In this document: positions 41,469 through 48,933 of the stretch, one piece after another
Layout: every line of letters begins with the position of its first letter
Numbering within the stretch: the stretch's first letter is position 1
Source of the DNA: a virus
Strand: one strand, 5' to 3'
IMG/VR virus record: IMGVR_UViG_3300043446_004500
Span: 1-64,000 of that record
Length of the DNA: 64,000 nt
Program-made: the position numbers and the translations under genes
The notes under the pieces: generated by a model
Told to the model about the DNA's origin: nothing
Databases searched by the model: none
What the model saw: only the letters and a program-made list of their open reading frames with translations

Positions 41469-42635
41469 ATGGCGATGGATTCAAAGGAAATTAGAGGTTT
41501 GTGCGAAGCATATTCTGCCGTTTATAATGAAGATCTTAGAGATGAATTAGAAACTTTTTCAATCGAGGAAGATCTCTCAATCATTGATGATCTAAGTGAT
41601 AATGAGTTGGATTTAGTAATGGAAAATATTTTTCTCTCAGGAGAATTTGATATTGATGAGTGCTTTGAATCTTTAGATCTTGTTCTCAGTGAAGCAACAG
41701 TAACAAGTTCTGAGGATAGACCTTCTGGTTCTGCAAGAGTTACTTCAAGTGCAGAAAGACCAAGTAGAGCAAAGAGAACTTCAGAAAGACAAAAACAAGT
41801 TAGAGTTGGTAGAATTGCTCAAGCAGCTCAACGTGCTGGAGAAAGGGTAAAGTCGGGTGTTGTAGGTAAAGCAAAGGCAGCAGGTGCAAAGGTTGCTTCT
41901 GCTACTCAAAAGGTAAAGGGATTTTTGGGTAAGGTTGGTCGTGCTGCTGCGGCAGGAGCATCTGCTGCTAGAAAAGAATTCGGTGGTGAGGCAGGAAGAG
42001 AAGCAAAGGCAAGAAAAACTGGTCGTCAAATGAGACGAGCAGCAAGAAAACAAGCATCTGCTGCTAGAGCAAAAGATACTAGTGCTTTCCAAAAACCAAA
42101 AGCACCTGTTGGAACTTCAGCAAATCCCAGAATTGGTCAACCTGGAAAAGAAAGACCAGCACTTCCTGCAGCAAAGACTAAAACAGTTTCTGTAGATAGA
42201 AGAAAAGCAGCAGCTGCTAAACTTGCTTCTGCAGCTGCTGGATCTGGACCATCCGGATCAGTTCAGCAAGGACAACCTGCTGGAACTTTTAAAACCAAAA
42301 AGTCTAGAATGCAAGCACAAAAAAGAGAGGCAAGACTTACTGCAGCAGAGAGTTTTGAACTTCTGGATATTTTAGTTCAAGATATGATTAATGATGGATA
42401 TGTAAACAGTGTTCATGAAGCATACGATTTAATTGAGAATTTGGATGATACTCAAACTATCAATTTAGTTGAATCATATCTAATTGAAGAGGTAGAAACT
42501 CTAGATCTTTATGATGTAGTTCTTGAGCATCTGATTGAGAATGGATATGCTGAAACTGAAGAGGCAGCAGAAGTCATCATGGTAAACATGAGTGAAGAGT
42601 GGAGAGAAGAAATTCTACGTAAAAATAATGGATGA
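41469..42635 (+). CDS. Basic late protein of family A with two predicted gp21 sites
   Basis: 388 residues from 41469; starting at 41475 gives MDSKEIRGLCEAY, which matches the relatives better. L-C-E near residue 13 and VLSEAT (L-S-E, about 75) are cleavage-type sites. A long Ala/Arg/Lys/Ser-rich disordered region with histone-like composition follows (about 80-285). Then comes a helical repeat (LLDILVQDMINDGYVNSVHEAYDLIENL) and the shared DLYDVVLEHLIENGYAETEEAAEVIMVNMSEEW module. Probable DNA-condensing internal head protein. Confidence 0.65.
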   Translation: MAMDSKEIRGLCEAYSAVYNEDLRDELETFSIEEDLSIIDDLSDNELDLVMENIFLSGEFDIDECFESLDLVLSEATVTSSEDRPSGSARVTSSAERPSRAKRTSERQKQVRVGRIAQAAQRAGERVKSGVVGKAKAAGAKVASATQKVKGFLGKVGRAAAAGASAARKEFGGEAGREAKARKTGRQMRRAARKQASAARAKDTSAFQKPKAPVGTSANPRIGQPGKERPALPAAKTKTVSVDRRKAAAAKLASAAAGSGPSGSVQQGQPAGTFKTKKSRMQAQKREARLTAAESFELLDILVQDMINDGYVNSVHEAYDLIENLDDTQTINLVESYLIEEVETLDLYDVVLEHLIENGYAETEEAAEVIMVNMSEEWREEILRKNNG

Positions 42636-42664
42636 GAAATGAGTAAAAAGTAAATAAAAAAATT

Positions 42665-42700
42665 AACCACCTTCGGGTGGTTTTTTTGTTCCTATAAATA
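42665..42700 (+). terminator. Terminator followed by late promoter TATAAATA
   Basis: AACCACC (42665-42671), loop TTCG, GGTGGTT (42676-42682), T run; exact TATAAATA at 42693-42700. A TATAAT at 42727-42732 is also present before the next ATG. Confidence 0.85.
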
Positions 42701-42741
42701 TAGAAAACGTTGAAAATAAATAAAGTATAATAGAAAATAAT

Positions 42742-44034
42742 ATGAAGAGTTTTTTCTACTTTCTATCAGAAGCAAAGCAGTCACGGGCTTCAATGCAGGC
42801 AAAGAAGCTTGGTCTGCGAGGAGACGGTCATGGTGGATGGGTTGACCGTAGTGGAAAAACTGTAGCAAGAACAGAAGATGGTAAACTGCAGTTTATTGAT
42901 GGTAGAGAAGCAGCAGCACAAGAAACTCAAGCAAAGCAACCAACTGCTGCAACACCTATCCCAACACAAGCACCTAAACAGCAAGCACCGGTTACTCCTA
43001 CTCCGCAAGTACAGAAAGCACCTTCAGATGAAGAGAAACCAGAAGAGGGTGGAACAGTTACTATAGTTTTTGGACGTTTCAATCCACCTACAGTTGGACA
43101 TGAAAAACTTTTAAAATCTGCAAAGAGAATTTCTGCAGGAAGTGATATTAAGATATATCCATCAAGAACACAGGATTCTAAAAAGAATCCTCTGGAAGCA
43201 TCAACAAAAATATCTTATATGAGAAAGATGTTCCCAGAATTTAAAGATAATATTATTAACGATCCTGATATGAAAACAATTTTTAATGTGTTAACCACTG
43301 CATATGAAGATGGATATTCAAATGTTAACATTGTAGTAGGTTCTGATCGTCAAGCAGAGTTTGAAAATCTTGCTCAGAAGTATAATGGAGATCTTTACAC
43401 TTTTGATTTGATTCGTGTTGTATCTGCTGGTGTTCGTGATGCAGATGCTGAAGGTGTGGAAGGAATGTCGGCATCTAAAATGAGAAAAGCAGTTATGGAC
43501 AATGACTTTGAATCTTTCCGTAGAGGAACTCCTAAGACATTAGATGATGGAGATGCACAGACTTTATTTGATGCTGTTCGTCAGGGAATGAAAGTTAAGA
43601 AAACTAAAGTTAAAAAGGAAAGTTATAATGTTTGGGAAATTGCTCCAAAGTGTGACATGAAAAATCTTCGTGAAAATTATGTAAGGGGTAAAATTTTTAG
43701 AATTGGAGATAAGGTTGAAAACTTAAATACTGGTTTGATTGGTGAGGTAATGCGTAGAGGAACTAATCATTTAATCTGTGTAACTGAAGAAGGTTATATG
43801 TTTAAATCTTGGATTAAAGATTTGATGGAATATACTGAAGTAAAAGTGGATAGTCCAATGAGAGATAAAACTCATCCTACTACTTTAGTCGGTACAAAAG
43901 GAACATTTATAAATTATGCGTCAAAAACTCCAGGTGCAATTGGTACTGGAAAACAAAATTTGCAAATGGGAGGAAAGGCTTATGGTATCAATTTCATAAA
44001 TAAGTATAAGGCAAAGAAAGTAAGTACTTATTAA
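42742..44034 (+). CDS. Capsid-targeted nucleotidyltransferase-like protein
   Basis: 430 residues. N-terminus MKSFFYFLSEAKQ (L-S-E site at about 8-10) resembles the internal-protein targeting peptide. A GDGHGGWVDRSGK module and a Gln/Pro/Thr linker follow. From about 110 a cytidylyltransferase/NMNAT-type Rossmann domain has IVFGRFNPPTVGHEKL (TxGH variant of HxGH) and MSASKMRKAV (the ISxTxxR-like motif, about 235). A KOW/SH3-like segment (GDKVENLNTGLIGEVMRRG) follows. An NAD- or nucleotide-transferring enzyme carried in the head is inferred. Confidence 0.7.
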   Translation: MKSFFYFLSEAKQSRASMQAKKLGLRGDGHGGWVDRSGKTVARTEDGKLQFIDGREAAAQETQAKQPTAATPIPTQAPKQQAPVTPTPQVQKAPSDEEKPEEGGTVTIVFGRFNPPTVGHEKLLKSAKRISAGSDIKIYPSRTQDSKKNPLEASTKISYMRKMFPEFKDNIINDPDMKTIFNVLTTAYEDGYSNVNIVVGSDRQAEFENLAQKYNGDLYTFDLIRVVSAGVRDADAEGVEGMSASKMRKAVMDNDFESFRRGTPKTLDDGDAQTLFDAVRQGMKVKKTKVKKESYNVWEIAPKCDMKNLRENYVRGKIFRIGDKVENLNTGLIGEVMRRGTNHLICVTEEGYMFKSWIKDLMEYTEVKVDSPMRDKTHPTTLVGTKGTFINYASKTPGAIGTGKQNLQMGGKAYGINFINKYKAKKVSTY

Positions 44035-44035
44035 G

Positions 44036-45451
44036 ATGTCTATTAATCCTCTGAACGATATTTCTAAAGTTTATTTGGAGCAGGTTGCTGAATCGGCAGT
44101 TCCTGGTAAACCTGCAGAAAAACTTGGTGCTGTGACTGCTATTCCGCAAGAGGAACGTGATGCTGCAAGAAAAAGAGCACTTGCAAAAGCAGCTGCTATA
44201 AGAGCAAAGAAAGGTATTAAAGAAGCAACAAAAGCAAAACCAGATTATTTGGATTTTGATGGAGATGGTAATACGAAAGAGTCAATGAAAAAAGCTTTAA
44301 GAGATAAAGCAAAACAAAAAGTACAAGAAGCAAAAAAACCAAATGATGGTAATTTAGCAAACAACTATCCTCCATATGACAAAGTTACTAGAGGAGATAT
44401 AATTGCTGGCGCTCTAGGTCAAGATCAAATGGGAGGTAAAAAAAAGAAAAAATCAGTAAAAGAAGGATATTCAAATTGGAGAGAGGAACTTTCCGAAGTA
44501 ATAGAAGTAGTTGGAAAGGATAAGAATGATGAAAAAATAATAGAGAAAAAAGTCAGTAATAAAATTAAAATTAATCCAAGCATACGTGAAGCAGTAGAAA
44601 ATCTTGGTGGAATTCTTCTAGAAATGGAAGAACTTGATGAGAAAGCTTATAGAAATCTAGGTGTCGGTAGGGTTGAAAGAGTAAGTAGTGGTTCTTATGT
44701 TGCGCCAGAAACAACAGGTGCTGCTGCTAAGAAAAAATCTGCAGCTGCTGCGTCAAAATCAAAACCAGAAAAACCAGTTACTGCAATTACAACTGTTGAG
44801 AAACCTAAACCAAAAGCAAAACCAGAAAAACCAGTTGCGGTAAATGTTGAGAAACCTCAACCAAAAGAAGAAGGAAGAAGAGCAAGAAGAAGAAGGAAGA
44901 GTAGTCCTTCCTATCCCGAAATCAAAGCAGGTATTGAAGCAAGAGAGGCAAAGAAAAAAAGAAGAGGAAAGAAAAAAAGAACTGATAAGTTAGATGATTT
45001 ACTTGCTTCAATAAGAAGTGAAAAAAATGAAAGTTTTCAACTTTCAGAAAAGGCAGAGAGTGAACAGCAACAAAAACTTTTTGGACTTGCTCTTTCAGTA
45101 AAAAGAGGACAAACATCAAGATCTGAAGTAAGTGATGCTGTTCTTAAAATTGCTGATGGTATGAGTGAGAAAAAGATTCGTGATTTTGCTAAAACTAAGC
45201 ACGAAGGACTTCCTAAAAAAGTTGAAACAAAGGAAGAAGCAATTCAATATGCTTTGATTGATAGAATGACAAAAAAGATTGCAGAGCAAGCAGTAGAAAC
45301 ACCAAAAAAAACTCCACAACAGAAAAACATTAGTCAACTTAATCAAGTTTTGACTGCAAAGAAAACTGTTAATGATGCTCAAAAGAAACTTGATCAAGCT
45401 TTAAAAACTGCTGCTCAAAGAAACCTTGATTTACAATCTATCTCTTCATAA
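44036..45451 (+). CDS. Large basic modular late protein with DUF3008-like segment
   Basis: 471 residues. N-terminus VYLEQVAESAV may be a variant targeting signal. An acidic loop DFDGDGNTKE (about 75-85) is EF-hand-like. Then come GYSNWREEL (common in cyanophage structural proteins), two KPEKPV repeats in a Lys/Pro/Ala linker (about 240-285), and an Arg-rich block. QKLFGLALSVKRGQTSRSEVSDAVLKIADGMSEKKIRDFAKTKHEGLP (about 342-392) resembles DUF3008. It starts one base after the previous stop, so the two are likely made together. Probable virion protein. Confidence 0.6.
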   Translation: MSINPLNDISKVYLEQVAESAVPGKPAEKLGAVTAIPQEERDAARKRALAKAAAIRAKKGIKEATKAKPDYLDFDGDGNTKESMKKALRDKAKQKVQEAKKPNDGNLANNYPPYDKVTRGDIIAGALGQDQMGGKKKKKSVKEGYSNWREELSEVIEVVGKDKNDEKIIEKKVSNKIKINPSIREAVENLGGILLEMEELDEKAYRNLGVGRVERVSSGSYVAPETTGAAAKKKSAAAASKSKPEKPVTAITTVEKPKPKAKPEKPVAVNVEKPQPKEEGRRARRRRKSSPSYPEIKAGIEAREAKKKRRGKKKRTDKLDDLLASIRSEKNESFQLSEKAESEQQQKLFGLALSVKRGQTSRSEVSDAVLKIADGMSEKKIRDFAKTKHEGLPKKVETKEEAIQYALIDRMTKKIAEQAVETPKKTPQQKNISQLNQVLTAKKTVNDAQKKLDQALKTAAQRNLDLQSISS

Positions 45452-45461
45452 GAGTTAAATC

Positions 45462-45493
45462 CTAAATAGGAGAGGATACTCTCTATAAGGAGG
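45462..45493 (+). promoter_or_regulatory. Late-promoter-like CTAAATA, small hairpin and strong ribosome-binding site
   Basis: CTAAATA (45462-45468) is followed by GAGAG-GATA-CTCTC (45470-45483) and AAGGAGG (45487-45493) before the ATG at 45502. Confidence 0.4.
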
Positions 45494-45501
45494 ACAACAT
45501 C

Positions 45502-45672
45502 ATGGGTGCATTAGTAAATGCTTTAAAACCACTTCTTATTGCTGCCATGAATTCTTGCCAAACCAAGAAACTTGTATGTGAACTTCTTGATCGTTATGTA
45601 AATACAACTGACAATGACATTGATAATGTAATTGCAGCAACAGTAAGAACAGCACTTCTCAAAGATTGCTGA
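45502..45672 (+). CDS. Small conserved late protein
   Basis: 56 residues: a helical protein starting MGALVNALKPLLIAAMNSCQ, with KKLVCELLDRYV and an acidic turn TTDNDIDN. Strong ribosome-binding site AAGGAGG. Overlaps the next gene (TGATG). The N-terminal amphipathic or hydrophobic helix and the coupling to a membrane protein could indicate a lysis or membrane role; this is speculative. Confidence 0.6.
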   Translation: MGALVNALKPLLIAAMNSCQTKKLVCELLDRYVNTTDNDIDNVIAATVRTALLKDC

Positions 45673-45833
45673 TGCTTACTTGTTTATTGACAAATTGGGG
45701 AGCTACTGTTATTCTTGCTTTACTTTTATCTTTTTCGGAATTTCTTGCGAAAACAGAACGATTTAAAGAGAATGGAATAATAGATTTTATATCTTATTAT
45801 TTGAGATTAGTGTTAAAGAGGGATCAAAACTAA
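45672..45833 (+). CDS. Small single-span membrane protein
   Basis: 53 residues. One predicted membrane segment near the N-terminus (WGATVILALLLSFSEFLA), then a basic cytoplasmic-type tail ending VLKRDQN. Translationally coupled to the preceding gene. Holin-like proteins are often this small, but nothing here is specific. Confidence 0.55.
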   Translation: MLTCLLTNWGATVILALLLSFSEFLAKTERFKENGIIDFISYYLRLVLKRDQN

Positions 45834-45854
45834 GGTCTCTCTTTTTTATAAATA
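45815..45854 (+). terminator. Terminator whose T run starts a late promoter
   Basis: AAAGAGGGATC (45815-45825) pairs with GGTCTCTCTTT (45834-45844), two G-T pairs. The following T run joins exact TATAAATA (45847-45854), the promoter of the gene at 45889. Confidence 0.82.
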
Positions 45855-45888
45855 TTTCATAGCAAATAATTTTTACGGAAGAAAAAAC

Positions 45889-46662
45889 ATGGCACTCTGG
45901 GGAAATAATGATGCAAAAGGTTCTGGTGGAACAGTATCTCTAAACTATGCCACCCTAACTGTTACTGGTAGTGGAACAACTTTCGGACAAGTTGGTGCAG
46001 CTGCAACTGGTGATGTAATTCGTTTTGGGTTAAGAACAGGAACTTATTATGGTGATGCCGTAATTGTTGGAATTGCAAGTACAACTCAACTTTCAATTGC
46101 TTCCACTTCTAATCTAAGTGGTGCTTCTATTTCTGGGGTACAATTTGACATTAGTCAACTTCCCAAGTACACAGTTCTTGATAGTACTTTCAGTGCAGCA
46201 AACATTGCAAGTCCCTCTTTTGTTTCTATTTCATATGTTGGTACTGCAACAACAAATGCTGGAATTGGAACAAATATTGTTCCTGTAGTTGTTAAGAGTG
46301 GTGCAACTACTGTAGTTGTTGGAGATGCTCTTGTAAATAATGGCAACAATATACAAATTACAGCAATTGGTGCAGCAAATATTTCTTTAGCATCGACAAT
46401 TAGTGCTGGAATTGCTACTGGTGCTACTCTCACATTTAAGAGACTTGCTGATGGTTATTCCAAGTCTGTTTATGGTGTAGCAGATGCTGGAATTGCTGCA
46501 GCACAAGGAACTGCATATGAACTAACTCATGAAGGATGGGTTGGACTTACAACTTATAGAGGTTCTGAAGGAGAATTGAGAGTTAAGAAAGAAGTTCTTG
46601 TTGCAATGTCTGGAATTACCACTGGAAACACTCCATTGTATGATGCAAATCCACTAGTATGA
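45889..46662 (+). CDS. Virion structural protein (beta-rich, late)
   Basis: 257 residues, rich in Gly/Ala/Thr/Ser/Val with few charges: WGNNDAKGSGGTVSLNYATLTV at the start, repeated beta strands in the middle, HEGWVGLTTYRGSEGELRVKKEVLVAMSGIT near the end. The Trp-containing ends are typical of a well-conserved cyanophage structural protein. An exact late promoter lies upstream. Confidence 0.7.
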   Translation: MALWGNNDAKGSGGTVSLNYATLTVTGSGTTFGQVGAAATGDVIRFGLRTGTYYGDAVIVGIASTTQLSIASTSNLSGASISGVQFDISQLPKYTVLDSTFSAANIASPSFVSISYVGTATTNAGIGTNIVPVVVKSGATTVVVGDALVNNGNNIQITAIGAANISLASTISAGIATGATLTFKRLADGYSKSVYGVADAGIAAAQGTAYELTHEGWVGLTTYRGSEGELRVKKEVLVAMSGITTGNTPLYDANPLV

Positions 46663-46668
46663 TAACTT

Positions 46669-47061
46669 ATGATTTTTAATGAACTGAATGAGGATAATTT
46701 CCTCTTATTTGCTATTAAAAATTATGAGAATCCTCAGGCAGTCACTAAGGAAGATTTTGATAAGGATTTAAATCATTTCAAGTATATTAAAAGATTGTTG
46801 AAAAGATATAAAAAATCAGGTGAACTAAAAACTCACCTGATTTTAAATCACTTTATAATTCTTTATAATATATTTGGTGAAGCAGCAACTCCTATGTTAT
46901 TTTTTAAGATTGAAAAGGAGTTATGGTCTTCTTTAAAATCTTTTGTATTATTTTTGGGAAAACTTCCCGAATATCCAAAATCAGGTATTCATGATATTCA
47001 AGTTGACTTATATTGTTTGTCGCAACTTTACAAAATCTACAATGGAAAAGAAGAAGATTGA
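46669..47061 (+). CDS. Conserved phage protein, probable baseplate or assembly role
   Basis: 130 residues, helical: LLFAIKNYENPQAVTKEDFDKDLNHFKYIKRLLKRY, then LKTHLILNHFIILYNIFGEAATPMLFFKIE. I recognise it as a conserved gene of marine T4-like phages that follows a structural gene, but no function is known. It begins 6 bases after the preceding stop and overlaps the next gene by 20 bases. Confidence 0.6.
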   Translation: MIFNELNEDNFLLFAIKNYENPQAVTKEDFDKDLNHFKYIKRLLKRYKKSGELKTHLILNHFIILYNIFGEAATPMLFFKIEKELWSSLKSFVLFLGKLPEYPKSGIHDIQVDLYCLSQLYKIYNGKEED

Positions 47062-47281
47062 TAGAATTATTGAAGCATTTCGGAATTATATAAATCTGAA
47101 AGAAGAAGGAATGGTTGTAGGTCCAACTAATAATGTTGGTGGTGGAAAAATATCAGGAACTCCTCAAGCAGATCCTGGAAACCCTCCAGTGTTCAGAAAA
47201 AGAAAAAAAGATGAGAAGAAACCGCAGAAATATATTTATCAAAAAGGATTGAGAAAGTGGTGGCGTCAGAATATTGGATAA
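47042..47281 (+). CDS. Small basic protein coupled to the preceding gene
   Basis: 79 residues: KKIDRIIEAFRNYINLKEEGMVVGPTNNVGGGKI, then a Pro/Lys/Arg tail with RKWWRQNIG. A conserved partner of the preceding gene in cyanophages as far as I remember. I-I-E near residue 10 looks like a gp21 site, but the start does not match the targeting peptide well. Confidence 0.6.
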   Translation: MEKKKIDRIIEAFRNYINLKEEGMVVGPTNNVGGGKISGTPQADPGNPPVFRKRKKDEKKPQKYIYQKGLRKWWRQNIG

Positions 47282-47351
47282 AATAAATAATAACAAAACT
47301 ACTTGAGTTGCTTGTTTTAGTAGTATACGAAAATAATAACTCAAAAAAAAA

Positions 47352-47789
47352 ATGTTTAATCCTAATCAATCTGCAGATACTAAAATTGCTGTATTAGAAG
47401 AACGTCTTTCATCTTATGAAATTATGATGAAAAAAATTGATGAAGCAATTCAGATTATGGGAAAGACAAGTCAAAATATCAGTAAAATGCTTGCAGTTCA
47501 TGATGAAAGAATTGAGCAGTGTCACAAAGCAGATGATTATATTGGGAGAGTTATAGAAGAATTGCGATTGGAAAATAAAGATCAACATGAAGCAGTATCA
47601 GAAAGAATTGATAAGATAGAAGTAGAAGTAAAAGAAATAGGTAAAATTAAATGGATGACTGTCGGATGTGGAATTCTTCTCGCAGTTTTAACAACAGCAT
47701 TTTCAACACTTGCTTCTGGATGGTGGACACCATCAGAAATGCAAATGCAACATCAGGGACATATTCATCAACAAAATGTTACTGATTAA
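47352..47789 (+). CDS. Coiled-coil protein with one C-terminal membrane segment
   Basis: 145 residues. A long coiled coil (about 8-95; KIAVLEERLSSYEIMMKKID, AVSERIDKIEVEVKEI) is followed by a membrane span WMTVGCGILLAVLTTAFSTLA (about 100-120) and a His/Gln-rich end. The layout resembles XhlA-type lysis proteins and phage spanin or hemolysin-associated proteins. AATAAATA-like late promoter sequence lies at 47281-47289. Lysis role is inferred only. Confidence 0.6.
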   Translation: MFNPNQSADTKIAVLEERLSSYEIMMKKIDEAIQIMGKTSQNISKMLAVHDERIEQCHKADDYIGRVIEELRLENKDQHEAVSERIDKIEVEVKEIGKIKWMTVGCGILLAVLTTAFSTLASGWWTPSEMQMQHQGHIHQQNVTD

Positions 47790-47910
47790 TAAATAATCAA
47801 GTGTTGGCATAAGATGCCAATGAAAACTAAAAAGAAAATAACAAACTACACTCTACAAAAGACAACAAATTCAGTCATTAAGTGGACGGCAATAATCACC
47901 TCTCTGTGTC

Positions 47911-47938
47911 TTGACAAAGTAAGATAAACAAGTAGAAT
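47911..47938 (+). promoter_or_regulatory. Sigma-70-type promoter of the primase-nrd operon
   Basis: TTGACA (47911-47916), 16-base spacer, TAGAAT (47933-47938). The gap 47790-47964 also has a 7-bp hairpin (TTGGCAT/ATGCCAA, 47804-47820); no convincing gene is seen in it. Confidence 0.75.
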
Positions 47939-47964
47939 AGTAGGACTGTTCTCTCAACCTGATT

Positions 47965-48933
47965 ATGGATTTTGTTGATGTTAAGTACATCAATTTGATT
48001 TCTTCTCGACTTCAAAGATTTAAAAAGGTCAAAAATAATCTTTATAACTTTAGGTGTCCAATATGCGGAGATTCGCAGAAAAATAAAACGAAGGCTAGGG
48101 GATACCTGTATCAAGTAAAAAACAATACAAATTATAAGTGTCATAATTGTGGATTAAATATATCCTTTAATAATTTTCTAAAACAAATTGATAATACGAC
48201 ACACAAACAATACATTTTTGAGAAATTTAAAGAGGGACATTCTGGGAAAAACTTTACTGCAGAAAAACCAAAACTGGAATTTACTGCTCCAAAATTTAAA
48301 CCGAAATTGGATCTACCAAAAGCATCTGCAAATACCTTTGCAAAAAAATATCTGGAAGATAGAAAATTAAACCCGGATAAATTTTATTACACGGACAATT
48401 TTAAATCGTGGACCAATTCTATAAAGAAAGTCTTCGATGATACTTCTAAAGATGAACCTAGGATTATTATTCCTTTGTTCTATCAAAATACACTTATCGG
48501 ATTTCAAGGAAGAGCACTTGGTCCAAATAAAGTTAAATATATCACTATAATGCTGGATGATGATGCTCCAAAAATATACGGTCTTGATGAAATCGACAAA
48601 AGTAAAACAGTCTACATTACCGAAGGTCCTTTTGATTCAACATTCATACATAACTCTATTGCACTCTGCGGTGCTGATGGTGATGTTAGTAAGTGGGGTA
48701 TTAACGACTGTGTGTGGATATATGATAACGAACCACGTAATTCAGAAATCTTATCCAGAATATCCCGTGTCATTGAAAGTGGACAAAAAATTGTAATATG
48801 GCCTTCAACTGTAAATCAAAAAGACATTAATGATATGATTTTATCTGGACTTAATGTTCAGTCTATGATAGAATTAAATACCTATTCTGGTTTAGAAGCA
48901 AAACTTAAGTTTACCACCTGGAAAAAAATATGA
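47965..48933 (+). CDS. gp61: DNA primase gp61
   Basis: 322 residues. The N-terminal zinc ribbon has CPIC (31-34) and CHNC (59-62); the Toprim core has YITEGPFDST (about 216) and a later WIYDNEPRN acidic motif. It makes RNA primers on the lagging strand with the gp41 helicase. Its gene overlaps nrdA by 4 bases. Confidence 0.93.
   Translation: MDFVDVKYINLISSRLQRFKKVKNNLYNFRCPICGDSQKNKTKARGYLYQVKNNTNYKCHNCGLNISFNNFLKQIDNTTHKQYIFEKFKEGHSGKNFTAEKPKLEFTAPKFKPKLDLPKASANTFAKKYLEDRKLNPDKFYYTDNFKSWTNSIKKVFDDTSKDEPRIIIPLFYQNTLIGFQGRALGPNKVKYITIMLDDDAPKIYGLDEIDKSKTVYITEGPFDSTFIHNSIALCGADGDVSKWGINDCVWIYDNEPRNSEILSRISRVIESGQKIVIWPSTVNQKDINDMILSGLNVQSMIELNTYSGLEAKLKFTTWKKI

Noticed and set aside
47815-47928. 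37-codon frame in the gap before the primase gene
   Set aside because: It ends over a strong promoter, has no ribosome-binding site and no recognisable features.
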